Shown one piece after another: positions 11,245 through 21,454 of a DNA stretch of 64,000 nucleotides. Position 1 is the first letter of the stretch. Each line of letters begins with the position of its first letter. The translations under genes and the position numbers were made by a program. Source of the DNA: Apoderus coryli (taxonomy: Eukaryota; Arthropoda; Insecta; Coleoptera; Attelabidae); assembly GCA_911728435.2 (NCBI GenBank), contig OU452200.1, positions 38,765,715 through 38,829,714 of the forward strand, read 5' to 3'. Under the pieces are notes generated by a model. It did not search any database. It was not told the DNA's origin and saw only the letters and a list, made by a program, of their open reading frames with translations.

Positions 11245-11927
11245 GGTGATTGTGATGCAATATTTTAACGATGAATTTAGAGCATTTTATCGAGGAATTT
11301 ACAGCACTACTGTAAAAATAATCCGAATTTAGACAAATTTAATGTTCAGTATTGGAAAATAAAAGTCCAATCTCCACGAAATTATTTTTATTTTATTTTC
11401 CATTACTGAAATTATAACTCCACTTAAGAATTTGACTACTTTTTCAAGAAATTTATATTTAACAAAAAATCAACATTTCATAAATAATTATCTAAAAGAT
11501 CATTGTTATTATTTTATAATTTTAATTAGACCAACATTTTTTTGTTCATTTCAGTGTTTATAATAAAATTTTGACGAAAATCTCGGATCTTAAAGTTTGA
11601 GAAAAAATCAGTAAAGTTTTGTTTACAGTTTAAATTAATAATGATTTTAAAAAAAAATCATACTGATTAAAATATGATTTAAATCAATATATTTTGATCA
11701 TCTCAACCCTGGTCTTACAAGTATAAATATTATCTCATGACACGCATGGTATCGAATACACCACCTCAGGTACATCCTTCAAGTTAGTTAACAAATAAGT
11801 AATGTTGAACTTTCTTCATCGAGTAAGTAACAATATTTATGTTGGGGGTAATTTGCGGTATTTTTAAGTACTTTTTTCCCGTATTATTGTCCTTCCCCTA
11901 CATATTGATTTCTTACACACAATTTAG
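11245..11927. other. AT-rich unassigned sequence
   Basis: I see no gene, repeat pair or RNA. The stretch is rich in A/T runs. Confidence 0.4.
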
Positions 11928-12050
11928 TACAGAAATAGTATATTGTGCAACGAACATGAAATGACATATATTTCCTACGAGTATGATCGTCATCATACGA
12001 GTAGGAAATGGTCATTTCATGTGAGTTTCACACTATACTTTTTCTACGAC
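11928..12050. repeat. 123-bp imperfect hairpin
   Basis: The left arm contains CATGAAATGACATATATTTC and the right arm GGAAATGGTCATTTCATG. The arms meet at a short loop near 11987-11991 and extend out to GTACAGAAA and TTTTTCTACGAC. Probably the core of a small MITE. No coding sequence is present. Confidence 0.65.
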
Positions 12051-12355
12051 TCTTTTAATACTTTTTAATAAATTTAACATAATTTTTAGGGACATATTTG
12101 TTTTTCGAAAGTTACCCTTGTTAGCGTATAAGCATAAATACGATAAATTAGAAGTATTAAATTGACTAGGTGGTGTTAAACTATATTCACTATCACTGTT
12201 TATGTGTTTTGAAATTAGCGAAATACTTAATGATAATTATTATTAATCATAAATACCGAAACTGTCAATTTGGTGTTTGTATTTTCGGCGTTGCTATAGT
12301 GATTTTTCATGCCCGCCGCTACTTTTGTCATTACAATTGATTACACAATGAAATT
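12051..12355. other. AT-rich sequence between two hairpins
   Basis: I see no gene. The stretch may belong to the same small palindromic element as the hairpins on both sides. Confidence 0.3.
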
Positions 12356-12416
12356 TTATCCGTGCGTAATGATATTTCCCACTAGTTGCCTAGCAACTAT
12401 TATTACGCACGGATAA
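12356..12416. repeat. 61-bp inverted repeat
   Basis: TTATCCGTGCGTAAT at 12356-12370 is exactly mirrored by ATTACGCACGGATAA at 12402-12416. An inner AGTTGC/GCAACT stem lies between them. It could extrude as a cruciform. It may be the centre of a small palindromic MITE. Confidence 0.65.
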
Positions 12417-12922
12417 ATGATAAACAGCATTACAATGTACTACATTGTCAAATCATGATTGAACATATAATAAAGGCATTTAAAGACAGTCGTAGAAAAA
12501 AGTGATTTCCGTTAAGGCATTCACAATTATAACGAAACGAAATCTGGACACCCTGTACTCCTATTTCCTGTTTATTAATATTCTCGATCTAAAACAATAA
12601 AAAATCTCCTATAATCTAACTAGATGGATATTATTTACAACCACTACTAGCATCAAAATTCTATTTAAATATTGACATAATTGTTATAATACTAATAGTG
12701 TGTTTACAACAAACAAAGAAAACAAACGAACGTTAAACTAAATATGCCTATCAGCTCACAGTTATTTGTTGTTTGTATGTGTGTGTATATGGTATGTTTA
12801 GTAAAACAAACTGAAACGTTTATTAGACAAACTGAATTTAGTAAAATATTAACAGTAAACGCTATTTGGACAGCTTATCACGTCGATGCATAATACGAGT
12901 ACATCGTGTGCACCAAATTGTG
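12417..12922. other. AT-rich sequence with one CACCCTGTA end
   Basis: No gene. GGACACCCTGTACTCC near 12546 is an unpaired element end. Confidence 0.35.
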
Positions 12923-15017
12923 TATACAGGGTGGTCCAACGAAAAGTTTGCACCTAGCTTTTCTCTTTTTTTTGTAGTCGAATGCGAAAATGCTCGGACA
13001 CGTCGATTTTGCTTTTGAGGGGGACACATTTTAAACATATTTTTCGATCTGCGCCTTTAACCCCCTAGCGGGGGTGAGTAACAACCCTAAAATTTTAAAT
13101 GGAAAGAGGGGTCTAATGACATATCATTTGAAAGGACACAAAATTGTCTTTCTAATGATACCCTATTTGTCGAATTTTACTAAAACAGTTAATACGAAAA
13201 CGACTTTAAAGACATTAAGCCGATAATTTTGGTATTAATGAGAAATACAAATAAGTTTTAATTATTGCGAGTGAAAACACCTGCAATCGTTAGTACATTC
13301 CAATGTTTGTTAGTTTTAACATTGCTTTGTAAAAAAAGTAAACAAGCTGTTAAATTGATTTATTAAAACGTTACATTAACAAATGTTGAAAATGTGACCC
13401 ATTTGATTCCATACAATAATACAGATTTTGTTCAAATCTATTTCTAACATTTTGTAGCATATCAGGTGTTATGTTTCTGCACTCTTCTGTAATGCGTTGG
13501 CGAAGATCTTCTATGGACTCGGGCTTCGTGGCAAAACATTTATTTTTTAAGTGCCCCCAAAGAAAAAAGTCTAAAGGCGATAAATCCGGTGACCTGGCAG
13601 GCCATTCAATTGGGCCCCTCCTTCCAATCCACCGTCCAGGGAACCGGTCATCTAAGAACTGTCTTACAGGAGCCACATAGTGCGGAGGTGCTCCATCTTG
13701 CTGGAAATAAAGCCGATCAGCAGTATGATTTTGGTCATCTTCTATTATTTGTGTTATTAAAGGATCAATTGTGTCTTCAAGCATGTTTAGGTACACTTCA
13801 CCAGTTAAATTTCCAGGAATAAAAAGTGGTCCTATAATATGATTTCCTAATATGCCACACCAGACGTTTATTTTTTGAGGATACTGGGTATGAACCTCAC
13901 GGAATAAATGTGGGTTACTGTCATCCCAGTAACGGCAATTGTGCCTATTTACAGCTCCATTCAAATAAAATGTGCATTCGTCGGAAAAACAAATGTTAAA
14001 TAATAATTGCGGATCTTCAATTAAACGCTGGCTCATTGCTTCACAAAATTGCAGCCTTCTATCAGGATCATCCTCATTTAGTTCCTGTACTAATTTGATT
14101 TTGTACGGATGAAATTTGTACGCTTTTAAAATTCGTATTATGGACGAACGGGAGACACCTGAGGCTTCAGCTAGTTGACGGGTACTTTGACTATGATCCA
14201 TTTCAACATGCCCTAAAACAGCGACTTCCACAGCTTCATTTCTGATCGGTTTCTGCGGCTGGTGTTTTACATTACAGACAGATCCGGTATCTACAAACTT
14301 TTTAACTAACTTGCCAACGTACACATCATTCACATTTTTATCGGGATGTCTCTCATTAAATAAGCGAGCCGTAAGTCTAGCACTACTATTATTTTGAAAA
14401 TAAAGTTTAACAATTTCAACTCGTTCTAGAATGGAATAAATCATTTTGTACGGTAAAAGTAAAATAACTTGAGAAGCAACCAAACTGAATCAATGAAAAG
14501 ACTAAAATAAACGGTGTAAATTCTTTTCCTACACGTATCTGCAGTTTTTATTTCAACAAAAAACGCAAACGATTAGTGAGGAATTTAGTTCTGATAAATA
14601 AGATAGTGTTTTTGAAATCCCGTTTTTCTTCAAAGTAAATAATTTAGAAATGATTGTAGTTGTTTTCAGTCGTAATAATTAAAACTTATTTGTATTTCTC
14701 ATTAATACCAAAATTATCGGCTTAATGTCTTTAAAGTCGTTTTCGTATTAACTGTTTTAGTAAAATTCGACAAATAGGGTATCATTAGAAAGACAATTTT
14801 GTGTCCTTTCAAATGATATGTCATTAGACCCCTCTTTCCATTTAAAATTTTAGGGTTGTTACTCACCCCCGCTAGGGGGTTAAAGGCGCAGATCGAAAAA
14901 TATGTTTAAAATGTGTCCCCCTCAAAAGCAAAATCGACGTGTCCGAGCATTTTCGCATTAGACTACAAAAAAAAGAGAAAAGCTAGGTGCAAACTTTTCG
15001 TTGGACCACCCTGTATA
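12923..15017 (-). mobile_element. complete DD41D Tc1/mariner element with about 340-bp TIRs
   Basis: It starts TATACAGGGTGGTCCAACG (12923) and ends with its reverse complement (15017). The TA duplications are at 12923-12924 and 15016-15017. The inverted repeats run inward almost without mismatch to about 13268 and 14674, and include the CCCCCTAGCGGGGGT segment and a GGGTATCATTAGAAAGAC segment. Together with an uninterrupted transposase this is an autonomous-looking element. Near-identity of the two arms suggests recent insertion or conversion between arms. Confidence 0.93.
13371..14444 (-). CDS. DD41D Tc1/mariner transposase, intact
   Basis: A 357-residue cut-and-paste transposase. It would bind its element's TIRs, excise the element and reinsert it at TA. 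I start at the ATG at 14444; the frame stays open to 14483 but without ATG. Residues 1-50 and about 70-110 form the paired helix-turn-helix DNA-binding region (SRSSIIRILKAYKFHPYKI at its end). The catalytic acids are D155 in CFSDECTF, D250 in FQQDGAPPHY and D292 in RSPDLSPLDFF, with 41 residues between the last two, hence DD41D. This lineage includes the rosa-like elements. Length is normal for the family and no stop or frameshift is seen. No promoter motif is obvious; the long TIRs probably carry it. Confidence 0.92.
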   Translation of the reverse strand: MIYSILERVEIVKLYFQNNSSARLTARLFNERHPDKNVNDVYVGKLVKKFVDTGSVCNVKHQPQKPIRNEAVEVAVLGHVEMDHSQSTRQLAEASGVSRSSIIRILKAYKFHPYKIKLVQELNEDDPDRRLQFCEAMSQRLIEDPQLLFNICFSDECTFYLNGAVNRHNCRYWDDSNPHLFREVHTQYPQKINVWCGILGNHIIGPLFIPGNLTGEVYLNMLEDTIDPLITQIIEDDQNHTADRLYFQQDGAPPHYVAPVRQFLDDRFPGRWIGRRGPIEWPARSPDLSPLDFFLWGHLKNKCFATKPESIEDLRQRITEECRNITPDMLQNVRNRFEQNLYYCMESNGSHFQHLLM

Positions 15018-15606
15018 TCCGTCTATACTTTGTGAATATAAACATACAATGAGGACCCGTGGATTTATTGAGCAAATTCATTCAAAATTCAGGGGCTTGA
15101 TTTTTAAAAATACGCTTGTGTATACAGCGTAGTCTAAATATAAGAGAAGAATGGAAACCCCTATTTTTGATTTCATTTACAGTTATAAAATTATAATATA
15201 ACTTCAAATATCTTAAAAATCCTTCGATTTTGTTGAAATTGGGTAGTGTTAGCGACCCCTTAATCCGCAACTAGTTTCAAATTCAAAATGTGCGCAATTT
15301 TAGTATTTTTTTCGCATTAAGCAAACAAAAATACAACTTTTTTATTTGTAGCATTTTTTAGAATCTTTCTCAGTTTTTGAGAAAAAATAACAACTGCAAA
15401 CTCATTTTACCATCGATTTCCGAACACTTCGAAATATGAAGATACTTTCCAAGAATTCGATGGCCGCATCGTGGGACACATGCTATAGTTTTTAATTTAT
15501 TTTCAGCGTAGTCAATTAGGATTAATTAGTTTTAAATTAAGGCTCTATAGAATACTTCCCTGAGGGATCCTGTTTCTAGTTTCACCAGTGACTTTGCTTG
15601 TTCTAA
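15018..15606. other. AT-rich unassigned sequence
   Basis: I see no gene. The short minus-strand open frame at 15082-15270 shows no known motif. Confidence 0.35.
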
Positions 15607-15878
15607 AATAAGAACAGGAGACGGTTGTTCCTCTAGACAACACTGACATTAACCTCCTTGCCGACGATTTAGAGGAGCTCAGGTGAAATTGCAGTAGCAG
15701 CACCCAGCGTCGCCCTACGGTTTAATATAATAGAACCACTTCCACTCCTACGGTTCGTCAACCACCCTGCCAAAGAACCGCACCATTCAAGGCAGCCCTT
15801 AAGTATCCAACAGCACCTGCCGTCCAGAAGCCGTATAATCATCGGGAGAATAAACAAGGACCAGTGAACTACCAACTA
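15607..15878. repeat. direct repeat, copy 1, flanking a LINE
   Basis: About 270 bp with GC-richer, coding-like composition. It contains CTCCTTGCCGACGATTT and CACCTGCCGTCCAGAAGCCG, and matches 17574-17840 with a few indels. It lies upstream of the RT remnant at 15941. On the plus strand it could encode a proline-rich segment with stops, possibly a fragment of a LINE first ORF, but I recognise no domain. Confidence 0.7.
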
Positions 15879-15940
15879 AACGAACCAAATAAAATGGAAA
15901 TATGACAACAAACACATAAGATATATAAACAAGATAAATA

Positions 15941-17308
15941 AATTTTGGTCTTTTATAAGCAATCATAGACATACTGGCCGCTTACCTAATAAAATGACAT
16001 ATAATAACATTAAACTCGCCGATCCTCTAGAAATGGTTAATTCTTTTGCCGATTATTTTCAAAGATCATATATGCGGTCGGCTCCATTTTGTTGGGCTTT
16101 CGCAAGAAACTGCAATTTACAGCAGCTTCAAATTAGAGAGATTGGTGAAGATGATGTTTTCAGAGCATCTAATTCGTTTAAAGCTAGACATACTTCGGGT
16201 CCGGATGGTGTGCCTGCCTTAGTCGTCAAGGACTGTTCCTCAGTCTTCGCTAAACCGATTTCAACTATATTTAATCTGTCATTGAAATATAATGAGTTTC
16301 CTATTGCCATACAATCGAATTTTGCCAAGTGTTTTGAGATCGTGTTGCATGAAGTTTTGTTTAATCATGTCAAGCGGCTCATCACGCCTATTCAGCACGG
16401 ATTTTTTCCTGGCCGATCCCGGAATTCTGCTGCAAAAGCTTTCGGAATTTGGTTTATCTGTGGATCTTTTAAAATTTCTGTCTACTTATCTCCATGAACG
16501 TAAGTTGTATGTGGAATACCGTGGTTTCAAGTCCGGTATTATCCGTGCAACATCTGGAGTGCCACAAGGTTCTGTGTTGGGTCCCCTCTTATTTATGTGT
16601 TTTATTAATGACAATGGCGTGAAATGTCGCTCCCTACTCTTTGCTGATGATTTTAAGGTTTATTCACTGATTACCTCAATTTCTGACTGTCTTCAAGTGC
16701 AGAATGATTTGAATGTCCTGCTTGACTGGTGCATTCAAAACAGGCTTGCCCTTAATTTGGATAAGTGTTGTTCTGTAACTTTTACTCGTAATATAAATGC
16801 AATAAAATTTGTGTATAACATTGACTCTGTTCCGCTTAAAATATGCGATGAGGTTAAGGATCTGGGGGTGCTCTTTGACGCTAAACTTAGTTTTGTGGGG
16901 CATGTGATTGATGTGGTTTCGTCTTCCTATAAGAGTCTGGGTTTTGTTATGAGAAATACAAAGCATTTTGTGTCACCTAAAACTCTTATTTTACTGTATA
17001 ATTCCTTCGTTAGATCGAAATTGGAATATGCGTCTGTTGTGTGGAGTCCTGGTTATGCGTTGCACTCGAATAGCTTAGAGAGGATTCAGCGAAGATTTGT
17101 GAAATATTTGTGGTTTAAGTGTGACGGAGTGTATCCAACCATGGGATTTCCCCATGATGAACGTCTGGGTCGTTTTAATTTTTTACCTCTTGATAAGCGT
17201 AGAGAATATGCCTCACTCCTGTTCCTATTCAAAATCGTGAATGGCATCATTGACTCTCCGGACCTACTTTCGATGATACCTTTTCATGCTCCACATACGA
17301 GGGCGTAA
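15941..17308 (+). pseudogene. CR1/jockey-like LINE reverse transcriptase with internal deletions
   Basis: It starts inside ORF2 (NFWSFISNHR) and continues MVNSFADYFQRSY and ARHTSGPDGVPALVVKDC. Two internal pieces are lost. After AIQSN (near 16320) the FxKxGDxxxxxNYRPIS block is missing. Near 16415 the frame breaks between GFFPGRS and ADPGILLQKLSEFGL, removing the YTDFxKAFDRxDH block. The rest is open: TSGVPQGSVLGPLLF, the active-site FADDFKVYS, LDKCCSVTFTR, FVRSKLEYASVVW and SLERIQRRFVKYLWF, to a stop at 17306-17308. FADD is an accepted variant of YADD. It belongs to the same family as 22318-24250, 55296-56092 and 60132-61310. Confidence 0.87.
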
Positions 17309-17573
17309 TTATGGTTCTAGCTTTTACTTGCCTACCGAACGTACCAACTTGTTGCTCTTTTCGCCATTGGTTATGAACTATAGCCCGAAATACCAAAATA
17401 GATCGTAACAATTGCCTAAATCAATTAAGGCCCGAGAAGAAAATCAGTAACCTCTCAGAAAACGTTGCAAGACGTCCTCACACGTTCAACATACGGTAAG
17501 TAAACCTTCAATCAAACTTCAAGCAAAAGCAAGGAATATATAAATCAAACTATACACGATTAAATAAATGGTA
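17309..17573. other. LINE 3' flank without gene
   Basis: Probably 3' untranslated sequence of the preceding LINE. No A-rich or ATT tail is seen before the second direct repeat. Confidence 0.35.
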
Positions 17574-17840
17574 AACAGGAGACGCATGTTTCTCTAGACG
17601 ACACTGACATTGACCTCCTTGCCGACGATTTCGAGCTCAGGTGAAATTGCAATAGTAGCACCCAGCGTCGCCGTACGGTCTAGTACCCCTTCCACTCCTA
17701 CGGTTCACCAAATGCTGCCCCCCGTCAACCACCCTGCCAAAGAACCGCACAATTCAAGACAGCCCGTAAGGATCCAGTAGCACCTGCCGTCCAGAAGCCG
17801 TATAATCGGGAGAATAAACAAGGACCCGTGAACTACCAGA
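17574..17840. repeat. direct repeat, copy 2
   Basis: Second copy of the repeat at 15607, opening AACAGGAGACGC and closing near GAACTACCA. Relative to copy 1 it carries a short insertion (CCAAATGCTGCCCCCCG) and lacks a few bases in the centre. The two copies bracket the LINE remnant in the same orientation. Confidence 0.7.
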
Positions 17841-18499
17841 AAATCAGTAATTCAAACTTCCCAGCAAAGCCTCGTAATTAAATAATCTACGTATCATGTT
17901 TGAAAATCTAAAATAAAATCATCAAAACCCACCCATCCAGCATAATCTGTTTTAAATGTGTTGTTCAGCCTTCTGCATGTAGCGGAGCGGAGGAGCGAAA
18001 AAAAGTTCCCTTTAATTCCGTCTGTTTTGCCCTCTTATGTTCTGGTAGAATGTACACATACACTATACATGAGTGTACAAAATGCAGCGGAGCAACCGAC
18101 GCACACACACGAATCAATAAAAACTGACACATTTTTCTCGTATCCATACGCCGGGGTTCCCGTCACATTATAGCGCTGAATATAAATGGCGTTTCACGCG
18201 TGTAGTGATGCTTCTCTCTTTCTCTTCTCGTCGCCCGGCCTCATCTCAATTCTATATCAGAGGCAGAGACAATGCAAGGCAGTAATAGGGGGTCATCATT
18301 GCATTTATTAACTGATAATCGTTAAATAGCTTTCGGAACATGTAATATTGGATCACTATGATAGATTAAGTCTATGTTTGAGATTCACTCCAAACCCACA
18401 CACTCTGAGTGATTGTGCTAGTTTTCAATGGCAAACATAATAAAAAGAATTTTAAATGCCACTTTTCTACTTTAATATGCCATCGAATCAGATCGTTAG
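17841..18499. other. unassigned sequence
   Basis: I see no gene. A somewhat GC-richer stretch near 17960-18260 includes the overlapping plus- and minus-strand open frames at 17958-18173. Neither has a motif. Confidence 0.3.
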
Positions 18500-18890
18500 T
18501 ATACAGGGATATTCACCCCATACGACACGGAATACTGTGGCTAAACTATTTAAGTTCCTAAAAGTTTTATTCATGCATTCGATAAAAATGATTTATGGCT
18601 ACATTTTAAAAATATTGTGAATCTATACAGGACGTCCCAAATATAAGAAATTAACCATAGTTGTGTTTTTTTTAAATGGAATGCCCTGTATATGAATATA
18701 TTTTTAGATTCCCCGTTCAAAATAAACCTAACTTTCATTAAAGTACATCTCACCTAAACCTGACAGTTTTTTAAATATTTTACTTTTTATAAAAATTTAG
18801 ACATAATGTGAATTAAAAAATTCACACCTATTCGTTTGTTCTTTTTAAGCCAGTCTGGGCTGATAAATATACCCACTCATCATTTGTTAC
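18500..18890. repeat. dispersed MITE-like repeat, copy A
   Basis: It begins TATACAGGGATATTC at 18500. The 391 bp match the reverse complement of 42008-42397, including CAGTATTCCGTGTCGTATGG (in that copy) and the AACCTGACAGTTTTTTAAAT segment. The end carries a TACAGGG-type terminus. No ORF with a known motif is present. Confidence 0.75.
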
Positions 18891-19840
18891 GCCAAATATA
18901 AAAAAAACCCAATACTAAATACAGGGTGTCCAATAATATAAGTTATATCAACGTAAAGTTTAATTCTAAATAACTTGTTTATTTCAAATAGAACACCCGG
19001 TATATGAGGTTAAAATTAGATGCAGAAAGTAATTATCTGTCAAATATTATAATACTTTTCTATGGATAACTCTTGACGTTTTCGTGGAAAATGCACATAT
19101 TCATAATATTAGGTGCATTTTTAATTGAACCTGTTAATTTCATTTTTGATGATGCAAAAATTAAAGTTAAAGTAAAGTTTTCCTATAGAAATTTTTCATA
19201 AAACAGTTTTTTATCTGTGACATTAGATTTAATTCAATTAATGATCATTAAACGCTCAAAGGTTCCCGACGCAAAATCATCCAAAAAAGGGGTCTTCGAG
19301 AGACTGTTAAGGCAGTTTAACGAAAGATACCACCCAAACACAGTGCAAAACTTATGAGGAAAATTGACGAAAGGTCCCCTATTCCGCTAAAAAACCAGAC
19401 AGATACCTTATAATAAAAAGTAATATAATTATTTAACAAAACGCACTTAATTGACTTAAAATTTGATGTTCTTTAGGCAACATTATGGGAATTATGAACA
19501 AAAACCGCGACGTGACGAACAGTTTTTTAAATTACATATTTATAGAACTTACCTGGTAAGTATATAAACCTTTGGACAAAAATAGACTCAATCTTGCTTA
19601 CCTGAAACAAAAAAAAAACATGAAGTTTAAATTGTGTTCCGTCTGACAAATATTTTAAAATTAACGAATTTTTAACTATTTGTTCGAAAACACATTCAGC
19701 TTCTGAAATAAGCGGTTCAAAATGAAATGGTTTACCAAAATCCTTAAAATTATTATTTAGACAAGCGCCCAATAGACTAAGTTGCAGATCTTGAGTGCCA
19801 TCATTTTATCTCAAATAATATTCTAAACTTAACGTTTTTG
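18891..19840. other. unassigned, with TACAGGGTGTCC end
   Basis: No gene. TACAGGGTGTCC near 18921 and a mirrored GAACACCCGGTATAT near 18990 may be the ends of a tiny (about 90-bp) element remnant. Confidence 0.35.
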
Positions 19841-20172
19841 TAAAAGGATGTGTTTGGCGACATCTAGTTTTATTGTTGGTAGTACGCCGAGTGAACACAG
19901 TTCCTATATCGACTGCCTGGGAGGTCTCTGACCCCATAAAGCAACTACCAACACATAGACGCGCCGATACTCCCTTAAGCGGGATCGCATATATTTGGAA
20001 TGGGCTTGTTTGACAAAACAAGACTTAAAATCCGAGAGTTTGTCTGTCAACCACTATACTTTCACCAGACGGCCGTTTCGTCGATCCACGACTCATCAGT
20101 GGTGATCGGTCAGTAGTTGACAGCCAAACTCTCGTAAATAATGTGGTATATACCACAAACGGTACAGAGATG
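19841..20172 (-). repeat. 332-bp hammerhead repeat, copy 1
   Basis: First of two direct copies. Copy 2 begins exactly 332 bp later with the same TAAAAGGATGTGTTTGGCG. Each copy contains a hammerhead ribozyme on the minus strand and the perfect palindrome GTGGTATATACCAC (20143-20156 here), whose TATATA core could be a TATA-like element. The tandem arrangement and unit length match animal retrozymes and the repeats of Penelope-like retroelements. No protein is supported within it. Confidence 0.9.
20033..20134 (-). ncRNA. type I hammerhead ribozyme, copy 1 (intact core)
   Basis: A self-cleaving RNA read on the minus strand. The core CTGATGA (20093-20099) is followed by stem II, GTCG-TGGAT-CGAC, then GAAAC, the self-complementary stem III ACGGCCGT, and the cleavage triplet GTC. 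Cleavage is expected between 20068 and 20067. Stem I is open at both ends (type I): TCACCA pairs with TGGTGA, then an internal loop GACCGA/AAGTAT, CAACTACT with AGTGGTTG, and distal CGAGAGTTTG with CAAACTCTCG. All core nucleotides are present. Stem III is so short that cleavage probably works best as a dimer, with two ACGGCCGT segments pairing, as known for hammerheads of Penelope-like elements and retrozymes. Confidence 0.93.
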
Positions 20173-20504
20173 TAAAAGGATGTGTTTGGCGACATCTAGT
20201 TTTATTGTTGGTAGTACGCCGAGTGAACACAGTTCCTATATCGACTGCCTGGGAGGTCTCTGACCCCATAAAGCAACTACCAACACATAGACGCGCCGAT
20301 ACTCCCTTAAGCGGGATCGCATATATTTGGAATGGGCTTGTTTGACAAAACAAGACTTAAAATCCGAGAGTTTGTCTGTCAACCACTATACTTTCACCAG
20401 ACGGCCGTTTCGTCGATCCACGACTCATAAGTGGTGATCGGTCAGTAGTTGACAGCCAAACTCTCGTAAATAATGTGGTATATACCACAAACGGTACAGA
20501 GATG
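20173..20504 (-). repeat. 332-bp hammerhead repeat, copy 2
   Basis: Direct duplicate of copy 1. Reading the two side by side, the only difference I found is in the ribozyme core (20425-20431). Its end is fused to the inverted third copy near 20507. Confidence 0.9.
20365..20466 (-). ncRNA. type I hammerhead ribozyme, copy 2 (core G mutated)
   Basis: Same stems, loops and GTC cleavage site (expected between 20400 and 20399) as copy 1, but the core reads CTTATGA instead of CTGATGA. The changed base is the conserved G5, whose substitution abolishes or severely reduces hammerhead cleavage. Transcripts through both copies would therefore have one good and one dead ribozyme, unless dimer formation lets one strand compensate. 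Confidence 0.88.
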
Positions 20505-20509
20505 TAAAA

Positions 20510-20779
20510 GTTTGTGGTATATACCACATCATTTACGAGAGTTTGGCTGGCAACTACTGACCGATCACCACTGATGAGTCGTGGATCGACGAAACGGCCG
20601 TCTGGTGAAAGTATAGTGGTTGACAGACAAACTCTCGGATTTTAAGTCTTGTTTTGTCAAACAAGCCCATTCCAAATATATGCGATCCCGCTTAAGGGAG
20701 TATCGGCGCGTCTATGTGTTGGTAGTTGCTTTATGGGGTCAGAGACCTCCCAGGCAGTCGATATAGGAACTGTGTTCAC
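20510..20779 (+). repeat. hammerhead repeat, copy 3, inverted and truncated
   Basis: Reverse-complement copy of the 332-bp unit. It starts at TTTGTGGTATATACCAC next to copy 2 and ends at GTGTTCAC, lacking about the last 50 bp of the unit (the part equivalent to the start of copies 1 and 2). With copy 2 it forms a large palindrome whose centre is near 20507. Head-to-tail plus inverted terminal repeats are typical of Penelope-like elements. Confidence 0.88.
20536..20637 (+). ncRNA. type I hammerhead ribozyme, copy 3 (intact core)
   Basis: Plus-strand ribozyme with CTGATGA at 20571-20577, stem II GTCG-TGGAT-CGAC, GAAAC, ACGGCCGT and GTC. Cleavage is expected between 20602 and 20603. All stem I helices of copy 1 are kept. 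The distal bulge reads GCTGG where copies 1 and 2 have GCTGT. Because it is on the opposite strand to copies 1 and 2, both strands of this cluster encode an apparently active ribozyme. Confidence 0.93.
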
Positions 20780-21403
20780 ATATTTTTATTTGCATGCGAT
20801 GGTAACATTGACATTAACTTTTGTTATCCTTCAAAGTCAATATCAGCATTTTTATTAGTTGACAATTAAGTGAAAAGTTGCGTAGAGACAATTGACCGTA
20901 TCACATCAATTCAACCACACATAGAAGTTAGGCTAGGCTGTGCTAATTTAATAGACTTTGCCTCACTCACAATTATTGTTCTTTATCATATTTAGGAAAT
21001 CATCCAGAGTGCATTAAAGATTTCGGGTTTTATAGTTAGGTATTCTAAAATATCTTGCGTTCAAGATTGATGGTCGTTTCCGCCGCGTGGTTGCGACCAC
21101 GACTTACTGTTGGATGGATTTGGCTTGTGGTCACTTTCAAATCATCTGGATTCGTAATTTATTACAACAAATAAATTATCACTTTCCGAGCTTCTACTTC
21201 GGAGATCCCAAACTATTTAAGGTTCCACAGATTCGGAGACCAGAGCACCCTGTGCCTGCAGTGATTGCAATTCTTTCGGCATCAACAATGTAAACTTATT
21301 TAACGTGAAGGCTAGTTTTTCCAAGAAAAGACCTTTACAATGCTTTTGGAACAAAGTTCCTAGCTCCAAAACTCGCAGAGTTAAGATGAAAATATTGTCA
21401 TCT

Positions 21404-21405
<2 letters not shown>
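20780..21405. other. unassigned sequence
   Basis: No gene. The open frame at 21087-21293 shows no known motif. Confidence 0.3.

Positions 21406-21406
<1 letters not shown>

Positions 21407-21435
<29 letters not shown>
21407..21435. repeat. (TC)n microsatellite
   Basis: About 14 uninterrupted TC units. Confidence 0.95.
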
Positions 21436-21437
<2 letters not shown>

Positions 21438-21454
21438 GTGACAGAAAGTTGACA

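Noticed and set aside
17958..18173. Overlapping frames on both strands
   Set aside because: No domain and no codon bias; probably chance in a GC-richer stretch.
19806..20353. Two near-identical 71-85 codon minus-strand frames and one at 20649-20858 on the plus strand
   Set aside because: They lie in the three hammerhead repeats and are identical only because the repeats are. No protein motif.
21407..21435. (TC)n as a regulatory GAGA-type element
   Set aside because: No gene lies downstream, so a plain microsatellite is the simpler reading.
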